Shown one piece after another: positions 24,944 to 33,501 of a DNA stretch of 64,000 nt (the stretch's first letter is position 1; each line of letters starts with the position of its first letter). The DNA is taken from contig JAEPQO010000002.1 in assembly GCA_017640505.1 (NCBI GenBank), positions 434,001 to 498,000 of the forward strand. The letters are read 5' to 3'. The notes beneath the pieces are model-generated. The model saw only the letters and a program-made list of their open reading frames with translations, was not told where the DNA came from and made no database searches. This stretch comes from Rhodospirillales bacterium. GTDB taxonomy: Bacteria; Pseudomonadota; Alphaproteobacteria; Rhodospirillales; Casp-alpha2. The position numbers and the translations under genes are program-made.

Positions 24944-26071
24944 TTATTCCCCGCGCCATTCCGCGACGACATCTCCGGCGGGGACCTCCGACATAGGTTT
25001 GCGTGGTCGCGGCGGCTGATCGTCGATCCAGAACGGCAGCAACACAGAAATCGCATGGTCGTTCTCCAGGCCGGGCTGCGCCTCGACAAGTCCCCGCGCC
25101 GCGTTCTGCGGGTGCACCTCTACCTCGTCGATGTCGAGCACCGGGTGATAGCAGCAATCGACATCGCCCAGTATTTCGTCCCATTCGGCACGCGTTCGTG
25201 TCTTGAAGATGGCGGCGACGTCGCCGATCAGCGCCGTTTGCGGCAACGGTTCACCCTGACGCGAGATCAGGTCCGGGCGGTCGACCGCATTGCAGAAGTT
25301 TTCCCAGAACACCGTTTCGATGGCGCCCAGGCTGATGAAGCGGCCGTCTCCGGTTTCGTAAACGCCGTAAAAGGCCGCACCGCCGGTAAGCATGTTCATA
25401 TCCCGCGCCGGCGGGCTGCCGCGTTTCAGGGCCGTCAGAGCCTGGCTCTGCCACGCAAGCACGCTGTCCGCCATCGCGACATCCAGATATGCCCCCTGCC
25501 CCGACCGGCCGCGCCCGACGAGTGCGCCGAGGATCGCGACCACCGACTGCATGGCGCCGGCATAATCGGCGACCATCGGATAGGCCATGTGCGGCTTGCC
25601 GCCGGGACCGGTCAGCCCCAACTGTCCGGCGGCGGCGACGTAGTTTATGTCGTGTCCACCGGTGAGACGCATGGGGCCGTTTTGGCCGTACCCTGAGAGC
25701 GCGCAGTGTACGAGCCCCGGATTGAGTTCACGCAGTTTTTCGTGCGGGAATCCCAGCCGTTCCATCACACCCGGACGGTAGCTCTCCATCAGAACGTCCG
25801 CCTGGCTCACCAACGCGGTAAAGTCACGTTGCCCGTCATCAGACTTCAGATCGATCATGACGACCCTTTTGCCGGCGTTGACCAGGGCATGATACGGGCT
25901 TGCCCCCCGATCGTTGGTGACGGGATCAAGTGCCCGCATGGGATCGCCCTTGGGCGGTTCGACCTTGACTACGTCGGCGCCCATATCGGCAAGCATCTGG
26001 GTAGCGAACGGCCCCGGCAGAAACTGGCTTAGGTCGAGAACGCGGATTCCCGTCAGGAATGGCTGTGACAT
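24944..26071 (-). CDS. CoA-transferase family III (CaiB/BaiF)
   Basis: The 375-residue protein has the class III interlocked fold: GIRVLDLSQFLPGPFATQMLADMGADVVKVEPP at the start (split by eye), VMIDLKSDDGQRDF, the central GYGQNGPM segment, and GAYLDVAMADSVLAWQ where the catalytic aspartate region lies. The later part GGAAFYGVYETGDGRFISLGAIE is also typical. It moves CoA between acyl groups, or acts as an alpha-methylacyl-CoA racemase; the substrate is not predictable. AAGGAG lies six bases before the ATG. It is divergent from the GlxA-type regulator across a region with a large inverted repeat, which may mean that regulator controls it. Confidence 0.9.
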   Translation of the reverse strand: MSQPFLTGIRVLDLSQFLPGPFATQMLADMGADVVKVEPPKGDPMRALDPVTNDRGASPYHALVNAGKRVVMIDLKSDDGQRDFTALVSQADVLMESYRPGVMERLGFPHEKLRELNPGLVHCALSGYGQNGPMRLTGGHDINYVAAAGQLGLTGPGGKPHMAYPMVADYAGAMQSVVAILGALVGRGRSGQGAYLDVAMADSVLAWQSQALTALKRGSPPARDMNMLTGGAAFYGVYETGDGRFISLGAIETVFWENFCNAVDRPDLISRQGEPLPQTALIGDVAAIFKTRTRAEWDEILGDVDCCYHPVLDIDEVEVHPQNAARGLVEAQPGLENDHAISVLLPFWIDDQPPRPRKPMSEVPAGDVVAEWRGE

Positions 26072-26136
26072 TGAAACTCCTTATGCTGGCGGTAGTTTCC
26101 GGCCTCTGCGCAAACCGATCAAGGACAGTCGATAAA

Positions 26137-26170
26137 TGGCACAAAATGAGGGTTTATTGTCATTGTGCCA
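26137..26170. promoter_or_regulatory. Inverted repeat between CoA-transferase and GlxA-type regulator
   Basis: tggcacaa (26137-26144) and ttgtgcca (26163-26170) are perfect inverted eight-base half-sites with centres 26 bases apart, in the 127-base divergent promoter region. The AT-rich spacer has further partial symmetry (atga and tcat). It is a candidate operator for the adjacent AraC-type regulator; the binding protein is inferred. Confidence 0.6.
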
Positions 26171-26198
26171 GTTGTATTTTTGCCGCATAACACGTGCC

Positions 26199-27200
26199 AT
26201 GAATAGCAATCACCATACTAAGAAGATCGGCATTGTCGTTTTCAACGGTTGCCAGATCCTCGATTGCACCGGGCCGGCAGCGGTTTTCGGCGACGCGAAC
26301 GTGCAGCTCCGCGATATGGGCTTCGACCATCCCGGTTACGATATCAAGCTGATTGCCCCATCCTCCGGCCCTGTTCGCACCAATTGCGGCGTCGCCCTGA
26401 TGGCCGATCACGCGCTCGCCTCTCAAAGGCTCGAATTCGATACGCTGATTTGTGCCGGCGGCAGCGGGGTACATGACTTCATCGCCAATCCGCCCGATGT
26501 CCTGGCGGTCCGGCGTCTGGCCCGCAAGGCACAACGAATCGTTTCCGTCTGCACCGGCACGTTCATTCTTGCCGAGACGGGTCTGCTCGACGGCCGCCGC
26601 GCCGTCACGCATTGGGCACATTGTCAGCGGCTCGCCACCAACTACCCGCAGATCAAGGTCGAACCCGACCCGATCTTCATCAAGGACGGCGATGTTTATA
26701 CGTCCGCCGGCGTCACCGCGGGGATGGACCTGGCGTTGGCGATTGTCGAAGAGGATTACGGCCGCGACATCGCGCTCGCCGTAGCCCGCGGGCTCGTCAT
26801 GTTCGTCAAGCGGCCGGGCACGCAGGCACAGTTCTCCAAGCACCTGGCCGCACAGATGGCTCCGGTCGGAAACATCCGCGACGTGCAGATGTGGCTGCTC
26901 GACAATCTGTCCGACACCATCAGCGTCGACGAAATGGCCGACAAGGCGGCGATGAGCCTTCGCACCTTCAACCGGCAGTTCAAATCCGAGACCGGTATGA
27001 CTCCGGCGCGCTACGTCACCGAGTGCCGCGTCGATGTCGCGCGCCGCCTGCTCGAGGAAAGCCCGCTTTCGATCAAGGCGGTCGCCGAGAAAAGCGGTTT
27101 CGGCGATGAGGAACGGATGCGCCGCGCCTTTCGCCGGCACCTCGGTGTCAGCCCCGACGGTTACCGCAACCTGTTCGCCAATTCCAGAAACGCCGCATAA
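26199..27200 (+). CDS. GlxA-type transcriptional regulator (DJ-1/PfpI plus AraC HTH)
   Basis: The product is 333 residues from the ATG at 26199; a longer start at 26136 would begin inside the operator-like repeat. Residues about 8-190 form a DJ-1/PfpI-type domain: KIGIVVFNGCQILDCTGPAAVFGD, TLICAGGSGVHDFI and the nucleophile-elbow region VSVCTGTFILAETGLLDGRRAVTHW (split by eye) with its Cys. Residues about 225-330 contain two AraC HTH motifs (TISVDEMADKAAMSLRTFNRQF and SIKAVAEKSGFGDEERMRRAFRRHLG). Such regulators often respond to amines, amino acids or similar metabolites. A second DJ-1 protein starts 11 bases downstream on the same strand. Confidence 0.9.
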   Translation: MNSNHHTKKIGIVVFNGCQILDCTGPAAVFGDANVQLRDMGFDHPGYDIKLIAPSSGPVRTNCGVALMADHALASQRLEFDTLICAGGSGVHDFIANPPDVLAVRRLARKAQRIVSVCTGTFILAETGLLDGRRAVTHWAHCQRLATNYPQIKVEPDPIFIKDGDVYTSAGVTAGMDLALAIVEEDYGRDIALAVARGLVMFVKRPGTQAQFSKHLAAQMAPVGNIRDVQMWLLDNLSDTISVDEMADKAAMSLRTFNRQFKSETGMTPARYVTECRVDVARRLLEESPLSIKAVAEKSGFGDEERMRRAFRRHLGVSPDGYRNLFANSRNAA

Positions 27201-27211
27201 GGAAACCCGAC

Positions 27212-27811
27212 ATGGCCATGAATTTCGGCATCCTCGCCTTCAACGATCTCGAGGAACTGGACGCTATCGGCCCATGGGAAGTCTTGGCCTGGGCATCGAA
27301 ACAGGAACAGACCGACATGACGGTCTGCACCATCGGTTCGCTCGGTAAGGAAATCACCTGCGCCAAGGGCCTCAAGATCACGACCGATTACACCATTGAG
27401 GATCACCCGAAGATGGACGTCATTCTCGTCCCCGGCGGCCAGGGCACCCGGCCGATTTTCAAGAAAGGCGGGCCCGAAATCGACTGGATCAAACGCGTCG
27501 CGCCCGGGTGCACATGGGTCACGAGCGTCTGCACGGGGGCTTTGCTGTTGCAGCGTGCTGGCCTGCTTGAAGGAAAGCGCGCGACGACGCACTGGCGCTC
27601 CATCGATCTGCTGCGCGATGCCGGTGGTGTCGAGGTGCTGGACGACGTCCGCTTCGTTCGCGACGGTAACGTCGTCACGTCGGCCGGCGTTTCTGCCGGC
27701 ATCGACATGGCGTTGTGGCTGGTCGGCGAGATCTACGGCGCCGACTTCGCCCGCTTCGTCCAGAAAGGGATCGAGTACTTCCCGGCCCCGCCGTACACGG
27801 CTGCCGCCTGA
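27212..27811 (+). CDS. DJ-1/PfpI family protein (isonitrile-hydratase-like)
   Basis: The 199-residue protein is a stand-alone DJ-1/PfpI domain: NFGILAFNDLEELDAIGPWEVLAWA, VILVPGGQGTRP, and the nucleophile elbow VTSVCTGALLLQRAGLLEGKRATTHW (each split by eye) with Cys in the position seen in isonitrile hydratases and related hydrolases. AAGGAAA precedes the ATG by seven bases. It is co-directional with and 11 bases from the GlxA-type regulator that shares its fold, so the pair probably forms an operon in which one acts on and one senses related molecules. Its stop codon abuts the clpA stop on the opposite strand with no base between. Confidence 0.86.
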   Translation: MAMNFGILAFNDLEELDAIGPWEVLAWASKQEQTDMTVCTIGSLGKEITCAKGLKITTDYTIEDHPKMDVILVPGGQGTRPIFKKGGPEIDWIKRVAPGCTWVTSVCTGALLLQRAGLLEGKRATTHWRSIDLLRDAGGVEVLDDVRFVRDGNVVTSAGVSAGIDMALWLVGEIYGADFARFVQKGIEYFPAPPYTAAA

Positions 27812-30127
27812 TTACTCGACGTAAGCCGGCTTCTTCTTGCCGCCCTTGCCGTCACCCTTGGAGCCTTTGCCGTCCGACTTCGGGAAACTGAAGACCGGCA
27901 GGTTGTCCTCGATATCGACGACGACCAGACCGCCCTTGGCCAGTTTGCCGAACAGCATCTCCTCGGCAAGCGCCTTCTTGATGTGCTCCTGAATGACGCG
28001 CGACAACGGACGGGCACCAAAGAGCTTGTCGTAGCCCTTCTCTGCCAGCCACTGCCGGGCCTCGTCGGTCAGTTCGATCATCACGTTGCGGTCGCTGAGT
28101 TGTGCTTCCAGTTCCATGATGAACTTGTCGACGACGAGCGCCACGACTTCCTGACCCAACGGCTGGAACGGAATGACCGAATCGAGCCTGTTGCGGAACT
28201 CCGGCGTGAACATCTTCTCGATCGCTTCCTTGTCCTCGCCGACGCGGGTATCACGTTCGAAGCCGATTGCCGGCTTGGCCATGTCCGCGGCACCGGCGTT
28301 GGTCGTCATGATCAGGATGACGTTCCGGAAGTCGACGGTCTTGCCATTGTTGTCGGTGAGCTTGCCGTGGTCCATGACCTGCAGAAGGATGTTGAACAGG
28401 TCCGGGTGTGCTTTCTCGATCTCGTCGAGCAGCAGGACGACATGCGGGTTTTGATCGACCGCGTCGGTCAGCAAACCGCCCTGGTCGAACCCGACATAGC
28501 CCGGCGGTGCACCGATCAGGCGCGAGACCGAATGCCGCTCCATGTACTCCGACATATCGAAGCGGACGAGTTCCACACCCATGGTCATGGCGAGCTGACG
28601 TGCGACCTCGGTCTTGCCGACACCGGTCGGGCCCGAGAACAAATAGGCGCCGATGGGTTTCTGCGGCTCACGCAGGCCGGCACGGGCGAGCTTGATCGCA
28701 CTTGAAAGCTGCTCGATCGCCTTGTCCTGACCGAACACGACGGTCTTGAGATCGCGTTCCAGCGTTTTGAGGGCCTCGCGGTCGTCCCGCGATACGCTTT
28801 TCGGCGGGATGCGGGCAATCATCGCGACGATCGATTCGACATCCTTCGCCGATACGGTTTTGCGCCGCTTGTTTTCCGGCAGAAGCATACGCGACGCCCC
28901 GACTTCGTCGATCACGTCGATCGCCTTGTCCGGCAGCTTGCGGTCATTGATGTAGCGCGCCGACAGCTCAACAGCCGTTTTCAGCGCATCCATCGTATAG
29001 CGGACCTTGTGGTGCTCCTCGAAGTACGGCTTCAGCCCCTTGAGGATCTTGATCGTATCTTCAACAGACGGTTCGTAGACGTCGATCTTCTGGAAGCGGC
29101 GCACCAGGGCGCGGTCCTTTTCGAAGTATCCGCGGTATTCCTTATAGGTGGTCGAGCCCATGCACCTGAGCCCGCCGTTCTGCAGCGCTGGCTTCAGGAT
29201 GTTGGACGCATCCATGGAGCCGCCCGACGTTGCCCCGGCACCGATCACGGTATGGATCTCGTCGATGAACAGGATCGCCTTGTCGGCGTTGACCAGTTCT
29301 TCCATGACGTTCTTCAGACGCTCTTCGAAATCGCCGCGGTAGCGCGTACCCGCCAGCAGCGCGCCCATGTCGAGCGAATAGATCGTCGCCCCTTCGAGCA
29401 CTTCCGGCACGTCGCCGTCGACGATGCGCTTGGCCAGGCCCTCGGCGATGGCCGTCTTGCCGACGCCCGGGTCACCGACGTACAGCGGGTTGTTCTTGTT
29501 CCGGCGGCAAAGGATCTGAATTGTCCGGTCGACCTCTTTTTCGCGGCCGATCAGCGGGTCGATGCGCCCTTCTTCCGCCTTGGCGTTGAGGTTGACGCAG
29601 TATGCATCGAGAGCTTCGGAGCCCTTGCGGACGACGTTTTCGCCCTCGGCTTCCTCGTCGGCACCTTCGACCGTCCGTTCTTCCGACAGGCCCGGTACCT
29701 TCGCGATGCCGTGCGAAATGTAATTAACCGCATCGAGACGCGACATCTCGTGCATCTGCAGGAAGAACACGGCGTGCGACTCACGTTCGGAGAAAAGTGC
29801 CACCAGCACGTTGGCACCCGTCACTTCCTCGCGGCCCGACGACTGCACGTGGATCACGGCGCGTTGCACGACACGCTGGAAGCTGGCGGTCGGTTTCGGT
29901 TCGGTCACGCGTTCGTTCCGGATTTCATCCAGCTCATCGTCGATGAAGTTGGTGACGTCCATCGACAACTGTTCCAGATCCACACCACATGCCCGAAGTA
30001 CCGCGATGGCGTCCTGGTCGTCGGTCAGAGACAACAGCAGGTGCTCGAGCGTCGCGTATTCGTGGGACCGCTCGGCAGCGAGAGCCAAAGCACGGTGCAG
30101 CGTCTGTTCGAGATTGCGTGATAACAT
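27812..30127 (-). CDS. clpA: ATP-dependent Clp protease ATP-binding subunit ClpA
   Basis: The 771-residue AAA+ unfoldase feeds substrates to ClpP and takes N-degron substrates from ClpS. The ATG at 30127 has AAGGAAAG seven bases upstream; the longer frame to 30226 overlaps the clpS end. Visible parts are the N-domain ([31 protein letters not shown], split by eye), Walker [10 protein letters not shown] and Walker [12 protein letters not shown] in D1, then [28 protein letters not shown] and GARPLSR in D2. A short Gly/Lys/Ser-rich tail ([22 protein letters not shown], split by eye) is appended. clpS lies 59 bases upstream. No clpP is in the window. Confidence 0.97.
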   Translation of the reverse strand: MLSRNLEQTLHRALALAAERSHEYATLEHLLLSLTDDQDAIAVLRACGVDLEQLSMDVTNFIDDELDEIRNERVTEPKPTASFQRVVQRAVIHVQSSGREEVTGANVLVALFSERESHAVFFLQMHEMSRLDAVNYISHGIAKVPGLSEERTVEGADEEAEGENVVRKGSEALDAYCVNLNAKAEEGRIDPLIGREKEVDRTIQILCRRNKNNPLYVGDPGVGKTAIAEGLAKRIVDGDVPEVLEGATIYSLDMGALLAGTRYRGDFEERLKNVMEELVNADKAILFIDEIHTVIGAGATSGGSMDASNILKPALQNGGLRCMGSTTYKEYRGYFEKDRALVRRFQKIDVYEPSVEDTIKILKGLKPYFEEHHKVRYTMDALKTAVELSARYINDRKLPDKAIDVIDEVGASRMLLPENKRRKTVSAKDVESIVAMIARIPPKSVSRDDREALKTLERDLKTVVFGQDKAIEQLSSAIKLARAGLREPQKPIGAYLFSGPTGVGKTEVARQLAMTMGVELVRFDMSEYMERHSVSRLIGAPPGYVGFDQGGLLTDAVDQNPHVVLLLDEIEKAHPDLFNILLQVMDHGKLTDNNGKTVDFRNVILIMTTNAGAADMAKPAIGFERDTRVGEDKEAIEKMFTPEFRNRLDSVIPFQPLGQEVVALVVDKFIMELEAQLSDRNVMIELTDEARQWLAEKGYDKLFGARPLSRVIQEHIKKALAEEMLFGKLAKGGLVVVDIEDNLPVFSFPKSDGKGSKGDGKGGKKKPAYVE

Positions 30128-30186
30128 GTGGTCGCTTTCCTTTCGCCGGGTTTTACCCGGCCTTATGGTAAGCAGGTTCTTGCCGT

Positions 30187-30546
30187 TTATTCTTCGTCGT
30201 CGTTGCCGTCCTTCTCGATCGTGCACTGAAGCGGATGTTGATGCTGACGCGCGAGATCCATGGTCTGAGCGACCTTTGTTTCCGCAACCTCATACGTATA
30301 GACCCCACAGATGCCGACACCACGCTGATGAACATGCAGCATGATCCGTGTCGCATCCTGTGCCGACTTGGAGAAGAAACGCTCCAGCACGTGGACGACG
30401 AACTCCATCGGTGTGTAGTCGTCGTTCAGCATCAGGACTTTGTACATCGCCGGGCGCTTGGTCTTCTCGCGCGGTTTAACGACGACGCCTGTTTCTTCGT
30501 CTCCGCCGATATCCGGCGGCCCAGAGGGGTTTTTTCTTTCAGCCAT
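30187..30546 (-). CDS. clpS: ATP-dependent Clp protease adaptor ClpS
   Basis: The product is 119 residues from the ATG at 30546; an upstream ATG at 30582 would fall at the predicted transcription start, so the internal start is preferred. The core is [28 protein letters not shown] (split by eye), in which [10 protein letters not shown] holds the residues that bind the N-degron amino group, followed by [22 protein letters not shown] and a C-terminal acidic end. It passes proteins bearing N-terminal Leu, Phe, Tyr or Trp to ClpA, encoded just downstream; Aat, which makes such N-termini, is at 11.7-12.3 kb. Confidence 0.96.
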   Translation of the reverse strand: MAERKNPSGPPDIGGDEETGVVVKPREKTKRPAMYKVLMLNDDYTPMEFVVHVLERFFSKSAQDATRIMLHVHQRGVGICGVYTYEVAETKVAQTMDLARQHQHPLQCTIEKDGNDDEE

Positions 30547-30587
30547 TCTCAATCGTGACGGTTGATAACGTTCAGTCTTCATTCCCT

Positions 30588-30616
30588 ATAATATAGGTCA
30601 ATTTTGCGCCCGCCAA
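30588..30616 (-). promoter_or_regulatory. Putative promoter of clpS-clpA
   Basis: On the minus strand TTGGCG (30611-30616) and TATTAT (30588-30593) are separated by 17 bases. Transcription would begin near 30581, upstream of the preferred clpS ATG at 30546. Confidence 0.5.
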
Positions 30617-30666
30617 AATGGGGAAGCAAAAAGAAATGTAAGGCGTTAACCACACAAATTATCGGC

Positions 30667-30703
30667 AAAAACAAATGGCCCGCGGCGTCTGCCGCAGGCC
30701 ATT
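30667..30703 (-). terminator. Rho-independent terminator downstream of phasin
   Basis: Read on the minus strand, a 13-position stem (30691-30703 with 30674-30686, one mismatch) and a four-base loop are followed by a T-rich run ending at 30667 (complement of aaaaacaaa). It lies about 110 bases after the phasin stop and separates this transcript from clpS. Confidence 0.82.
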
Positions 30704-30813
30704 GGTGCTCCGGGGTTCAGGGGCCCCGGGCTGTTTGAGCGGGCGCCCGGCGTTGGGAGGTCCACCGGACGCCCTTCTCAACTGCCAGATCCCAAAAAGG
30801 GGGGATGGGAACG

Positions 30814-31389
30814 TTAGGCAGCGAGCGGTTTGGACAGGGTCTCAACCGCAATCTTCACTTGTTCGGCGATGGGCTTGGACGCCTTTTCTGCAAGCTTGAT
30901 CGTCTGATCGGACAGCTTGCGGCTTTCAGCGACAGCCTTGTCGTACTGCGACTTGGCAACGGTGCTCTGCAGTTCGACGACTTCGGCAACGGACGTGCAG
31001 CCCATGATCTTCTGAGCGAGCGCGACGGACTCTTCGACGTTCGACTGCGCAAGCTTGTAGATTGCGGTATTGATCTCTTTGACGCCGACCGAAAGGATCT
31101 CGTTCGACTTCACGAAAGCTTCGATGTTGCTCTTCGAGAAAGCGATCATGTCTTCGTAACCCTTATAGGCATCCGCGCTGGCTTTGGCAGCGGCGGCGAA
31201 CTGTTCTTCGGTCATCGCAACGGCCTTTTCGACGCCCTTTTTGGCGACTTCGGTGTTGGTTTTGACGATAGTTTCAACGGTTTCCTGGCCGGCTTTGACG
31301 GCCGTCTCAACCGGTTCGACAGCGGTCGGGGCAGGCGCCGCTTTCGGCGCGGCCTTCGTCGTCGTGGTCTTCTTGGCGGTGGTAGCCAT
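30814..31389 (-). CDS. Phasin family protein
   Basis: The product is 191 residues from the ATG at 31389, preceded by GGAGATAG; a longer frame to 31524 would start within the promoter. An N-terminal Lys/Thr/Ala/Pro-rich segment (TTAKKTTTTKAAPKAAPAP, about 2-20) precedes the amphipathic phasin helix bundle: VETIVKTNTEVAKKGVEKAV, the signature YEDMIAFSKSNIEAFVKSNEIL (split by eye), and QKIMGCTSVAEVVELQSTVA. Phasins coat polyhydroxyalkanoate granules, implying this organism stores PHA; phaC and phaR are not in the window. It is monocistronic, with its own promoter, a PhaR-like palindrome and a terminator. Confidence 0.92.
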   Translation of the reverse strand: MATTAKKTTTTKAAPKAAPAPTAVEPVETAVKAGQETVETIVKTNTEVAKKGVEKAVAMTEEQFAAAAKASADAYKGYEDMIAFSKSNIEAFVKSNEILSVGVKEINTAIYKLAQSNVEESVALAQKIMGCTSVAEVVELQSTVAKSQYDKAVAESRKLSDQTIKLAEKASKPIAEQVKIAVETLSKPLAA

Positions 31390-31473
31390 CAGTCTATCTC
31401 CATTTTTTCTCGTATTTCGCGGATTCGGCGGATTTGCGCCGCTCGCCAGAGAAATTCTCGTATTTCCCCATTG

Positions 31474-31484
31474 CTGCAATGCAG
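31474..31484 (-). promoter_or_regulatory. PhaR-like operator at the phasin transcription start
   Basis: ctgcaatgcag is an exact CTGC-N3-GCAG palindrome, extending to 15 bases of symmetry (tgctgca-a-tgcagca, 31472-31486). It covers about +4 to +18 of the predicted phasin transcript. PhaR repressors of PHA-storing bacteria recognise TGC-rich palindromes of this form. A second TGC palindrome, gtgcagtgcac, is at 31533-31543 just upstream of the -35 element. Confidence 0.6.
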
Positions 31485-31496
31485 CATCACGAGGCA

Positions 31497-31524
31497 AATA
31501 TAGTCCGATTTCGGCCAGAGTCAA
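31497..31524 (-). promoter_or_regulatory. Putative sigma70-type promoter of the phasin gene
   Basis: Minus-strand TTGACT (31519-31524) and TATATT (31497-31502) lie 16 bases apart, predicting a start near 31490 and a 100-base leader. It is flanked on both sides by TGC-type palindromes. Confidence 0.6.
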
Positions 31525-31817
31525 TCAATTTTGTGCAGTGCACCATTTTCTTATTCAAGATGTTTTTGTGTGTTAAAACAACACGGTATCGAGCAAAACA
31601 CTAACATCCGCATTTTGTGCGAGTGCGAATTCCTCGTCATGGGCCGCGCGATAGCCGGGAATTTAACGTGACAGGCGACGTTGCGTTAACACATTGTTAT
31701 TCACCGCCGTCGTACCAAGAGCTTGATTCGACGTGAAAATTCCGTCGACGAGAGGTGGCATTTGATTTTATGATCGACTTTGCCGGGGTTAACAAAAAAG
31801 ATTTAGGGGATCGGAGT

Positions 31818-33020
31818 ATGCAACCGCTTGCGGCCTGGGAACCAACGGCGCGACGTGCACAAACTAGGAAGGTCTGGCTGAATTCAGCCATTGCGGCCCT
31901 GATTCTGGTGATCTGCGGCCTCACTCTTCCCGCACACGCTAAGTATGCCAGCTACGTCATTGATGCCGATACCGGCGAAGTCCTGCACGGCCTCAACGAG
32001 GAAACCCGCAATTATCCGGCGTCTCTCACCAAGATGATGACGCTTTATATGATGTTCGACCGCCTCAAGACCGGCAAATGGTCCCTTTCCACCGACCTTA
32101 AGGTTTCCCGTCGTGCAGCGCGCCAGCCCGCTTCCAGGTTAGGCCTGCGCGCCGGATCCACGATTACGGTCAAACAGGCCATTCTGGCGCTGGTCACCAA
32201 GTCGGCCAATGATGTGGCCACGGTCGTGGCCGAGAACATCGCCGGGCGGGAGCGTAACTTCGCGCTCAAGATGACGGCCAAGGCCCGTTCGCTCGGCATG
32301 TCGAAGACCACATTCCGCAATGCCTCCGGCCTGCCCCACCGCGCACAGTTGTCCACGGCGAAGGACATGTCGATTCTGGCCCGTTCGCTGCTCCGGGACT
32401 TTCCGGAGTACTATCATTATTTTTCGACCAAATCGTTCTCCTTTGATGGCCGCACGCACTCGAACCACAACAAACTGTTGAAGACTTACGCCGGTACGGA
32501 CGGCTTCAAGACCGGCTATATCCGCGCGTCCGGTTTCAACCTTGTGGCGTCGGCAACGCGTGACGGACGCCGGATTATCGGTGTCGTGTTCGGCGGCCGT
32601 TCGTCCGGCCATCGCAATCGCCATATGACAAACCTGCTCGACAAGGGGTTTTCCCTCCTCGCCAAGCGTCACGGTACGCAGCAGCTGATTGCCAAAGCGC
32701 CGGTGCGCGAGACGAAAACGGCATCGCTTAGCCCTGCCGGTGCATCGACGCGCTCGGTGTGGGGGGTGCAGGTCGGTGCGTTCTCGCAGGTTTCGCAGGC
32801 CCAGGCCGCAGCAACCAAAGCTATCGGCAAGGCCCCGAGCTATCTGGCCGACGGTCAGATTCGCATCGTCCCGCTGAAGAAACGCAACGGTTCCATTCTG
32901 CACCGGGCGCGGATTGTTGGTATTTCCAAGCGTGACGCCTACCGGACGTGCCGCATTCTCAGGGACTGCATGGAACTGAAGACTGATGTGAACGCCGAGG
33001 TCGCCGAACGCGTCGATTGA
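31818..33020 (+). CDS. D-alanyl-D-alanine carboxypeptidase with SPOR domain
   Basis: The 400-residue protein is a penicillin-binding serine peptidase that trims peptidoglycan stem peptides. A membrane/signal segment spans about residues 20-41 (WLNSAIAALILVICGLTLPAHA). The three active-site motifs are present: SLTK (Ser69-Lys72), SAN in TKSANDVATVV (near 133) and KTG in DGFKTGYI (near 230). The last 75 or so residues form a SPOR domain (VWGVQVGAFSQVSQAQAAA to the end) that binds denuded glycan at division sites. I chose the ATG at 31818 because it follows gatcggag and places the hydrophobic segment as in the family. Confidence 0.93.
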   Translation: MQPLAAWEPTARRAQTRKVWLNSAIAALILVICGLTLPAHAKYASYVIDADTGEVLHGLNEETRNYPASLTKMMTLYMMFDRLKTGKWSLSTDLKVSRRAARQPASRLGLRAGSTITVKQAILALVTKSANDVATVVAENIAGRERNFALKMTAKARSLGMSKTTFRNASGLPHRAQLSTAKDMSILARSLLRDFPEYYHYFSTKSFSFDGRTHSNHNKLLKTYAGTDGFKTGYIRASGFNLVASATRDGRRIIGVVFGGRSSGHRNRHMTNLLDKGFSLLAKRHGTQQLIAKAPVRETKTASLSPAGASTRSVWGVQVGAFSQVSQAQAAATKAIGKAPSYLADGQIRIVPLKKRNGSILHRARIVGISKRDAYRTCRILRDCMELKTDVNAEVAERVD

Positions 33021-33024
33021 CGCT

Positions 33025-33441
33025 TCAGATCAGCACGTTTCTTCGTAGTCCCGCCATGAAACGCCGCTTTTCCTTGCGGCGCCAGACATCAAGCTCCCAC
33101 GGAGTTTCGCTCATCCGCAGCGTCGGCAGCGGCAGAAAGACCCGCGCTTCTGCAAACGAACCGTCACCCAGGCGCACCTCAAGGTCCGCCGTTTTGTAGT
33201 CCTTGCCTTCGTAGCGGCTGAGACGCGATACCTCGAGGGGAGAAATCCTGCGCACCAGTATACCGTCGACCTCACCGTCCGGGTCTGTCACCAGCCCCGG
33301 ATATGTGGCACCCGCGGCGTAAACCCGTTTGTACCCCGGCAACACGCCCGCCGTGGGCGAGCAGCCTGAAAGCGGCCGCCCCAAGATTTCCCTTGCGATC
33401 TCCGGATCCTGCAAGGTGCCGTAAAAGAAATAATTCGACAT
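33025..33441 (-). CDS. Gamma-glutamylcyclotransferase-like (AIG2) protein
   Basis: The 138-residue protein begins MSNYFFYGTLQDPEIAREILG, with the YGTL signature of the GGCT/AIG2 fold at residues 7-10. It continues GYKRVYAAGATYPGLV and DGILVRRISPLEVSRLSRYEGKDY, where the acidic residue near YEGKDY is the likely catalytic base. Members release 5-oxoproline from gamma-glutamyl peptides or act on related amides; the substrate is unknown. It lies 60 bases downstream of the phosphohexomutase on the same strand and converges on the carboxypeptidase with four bases between them. Confidence 0.87.
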   Translation of the reverse strand: MSNYFFYGTLQDPEIAREILGRPLSGCSPTAGVLPGYKRVYAAGATYPGLVTDPDGEVDGILVRRISPLEVSRLSRYEGKDYKTADLEVRLGDGSFAEARVFLPLPTLRMSETPWELDVWRRKEKRRFMAGLRRNVLI

Positions 33442-33501
33442 ACCGATTCACTACGAAAAGCCCGGCCCGGCTTCAAGCCATCCGATGACGAAAGCTGTGG
33501 A

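Larger units (their letters stand above)
31390..31817. other. 428-base divergent intergenic region, phasin to D,D-carboxypeptidase
   Basis: This region holds the phasin promoter and palindromes (31472-31543). The rest, 31545-31800, is AT-rich and shows no gene I can support. The carboxypeptidase start at 31818 follows the possible ribosome-binding sequence gatcggag. The carboxypeptidase frame is open up to 31755, but its extra 21 residues look like leader sequence and not signal peptide. Confidence 0.55.
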
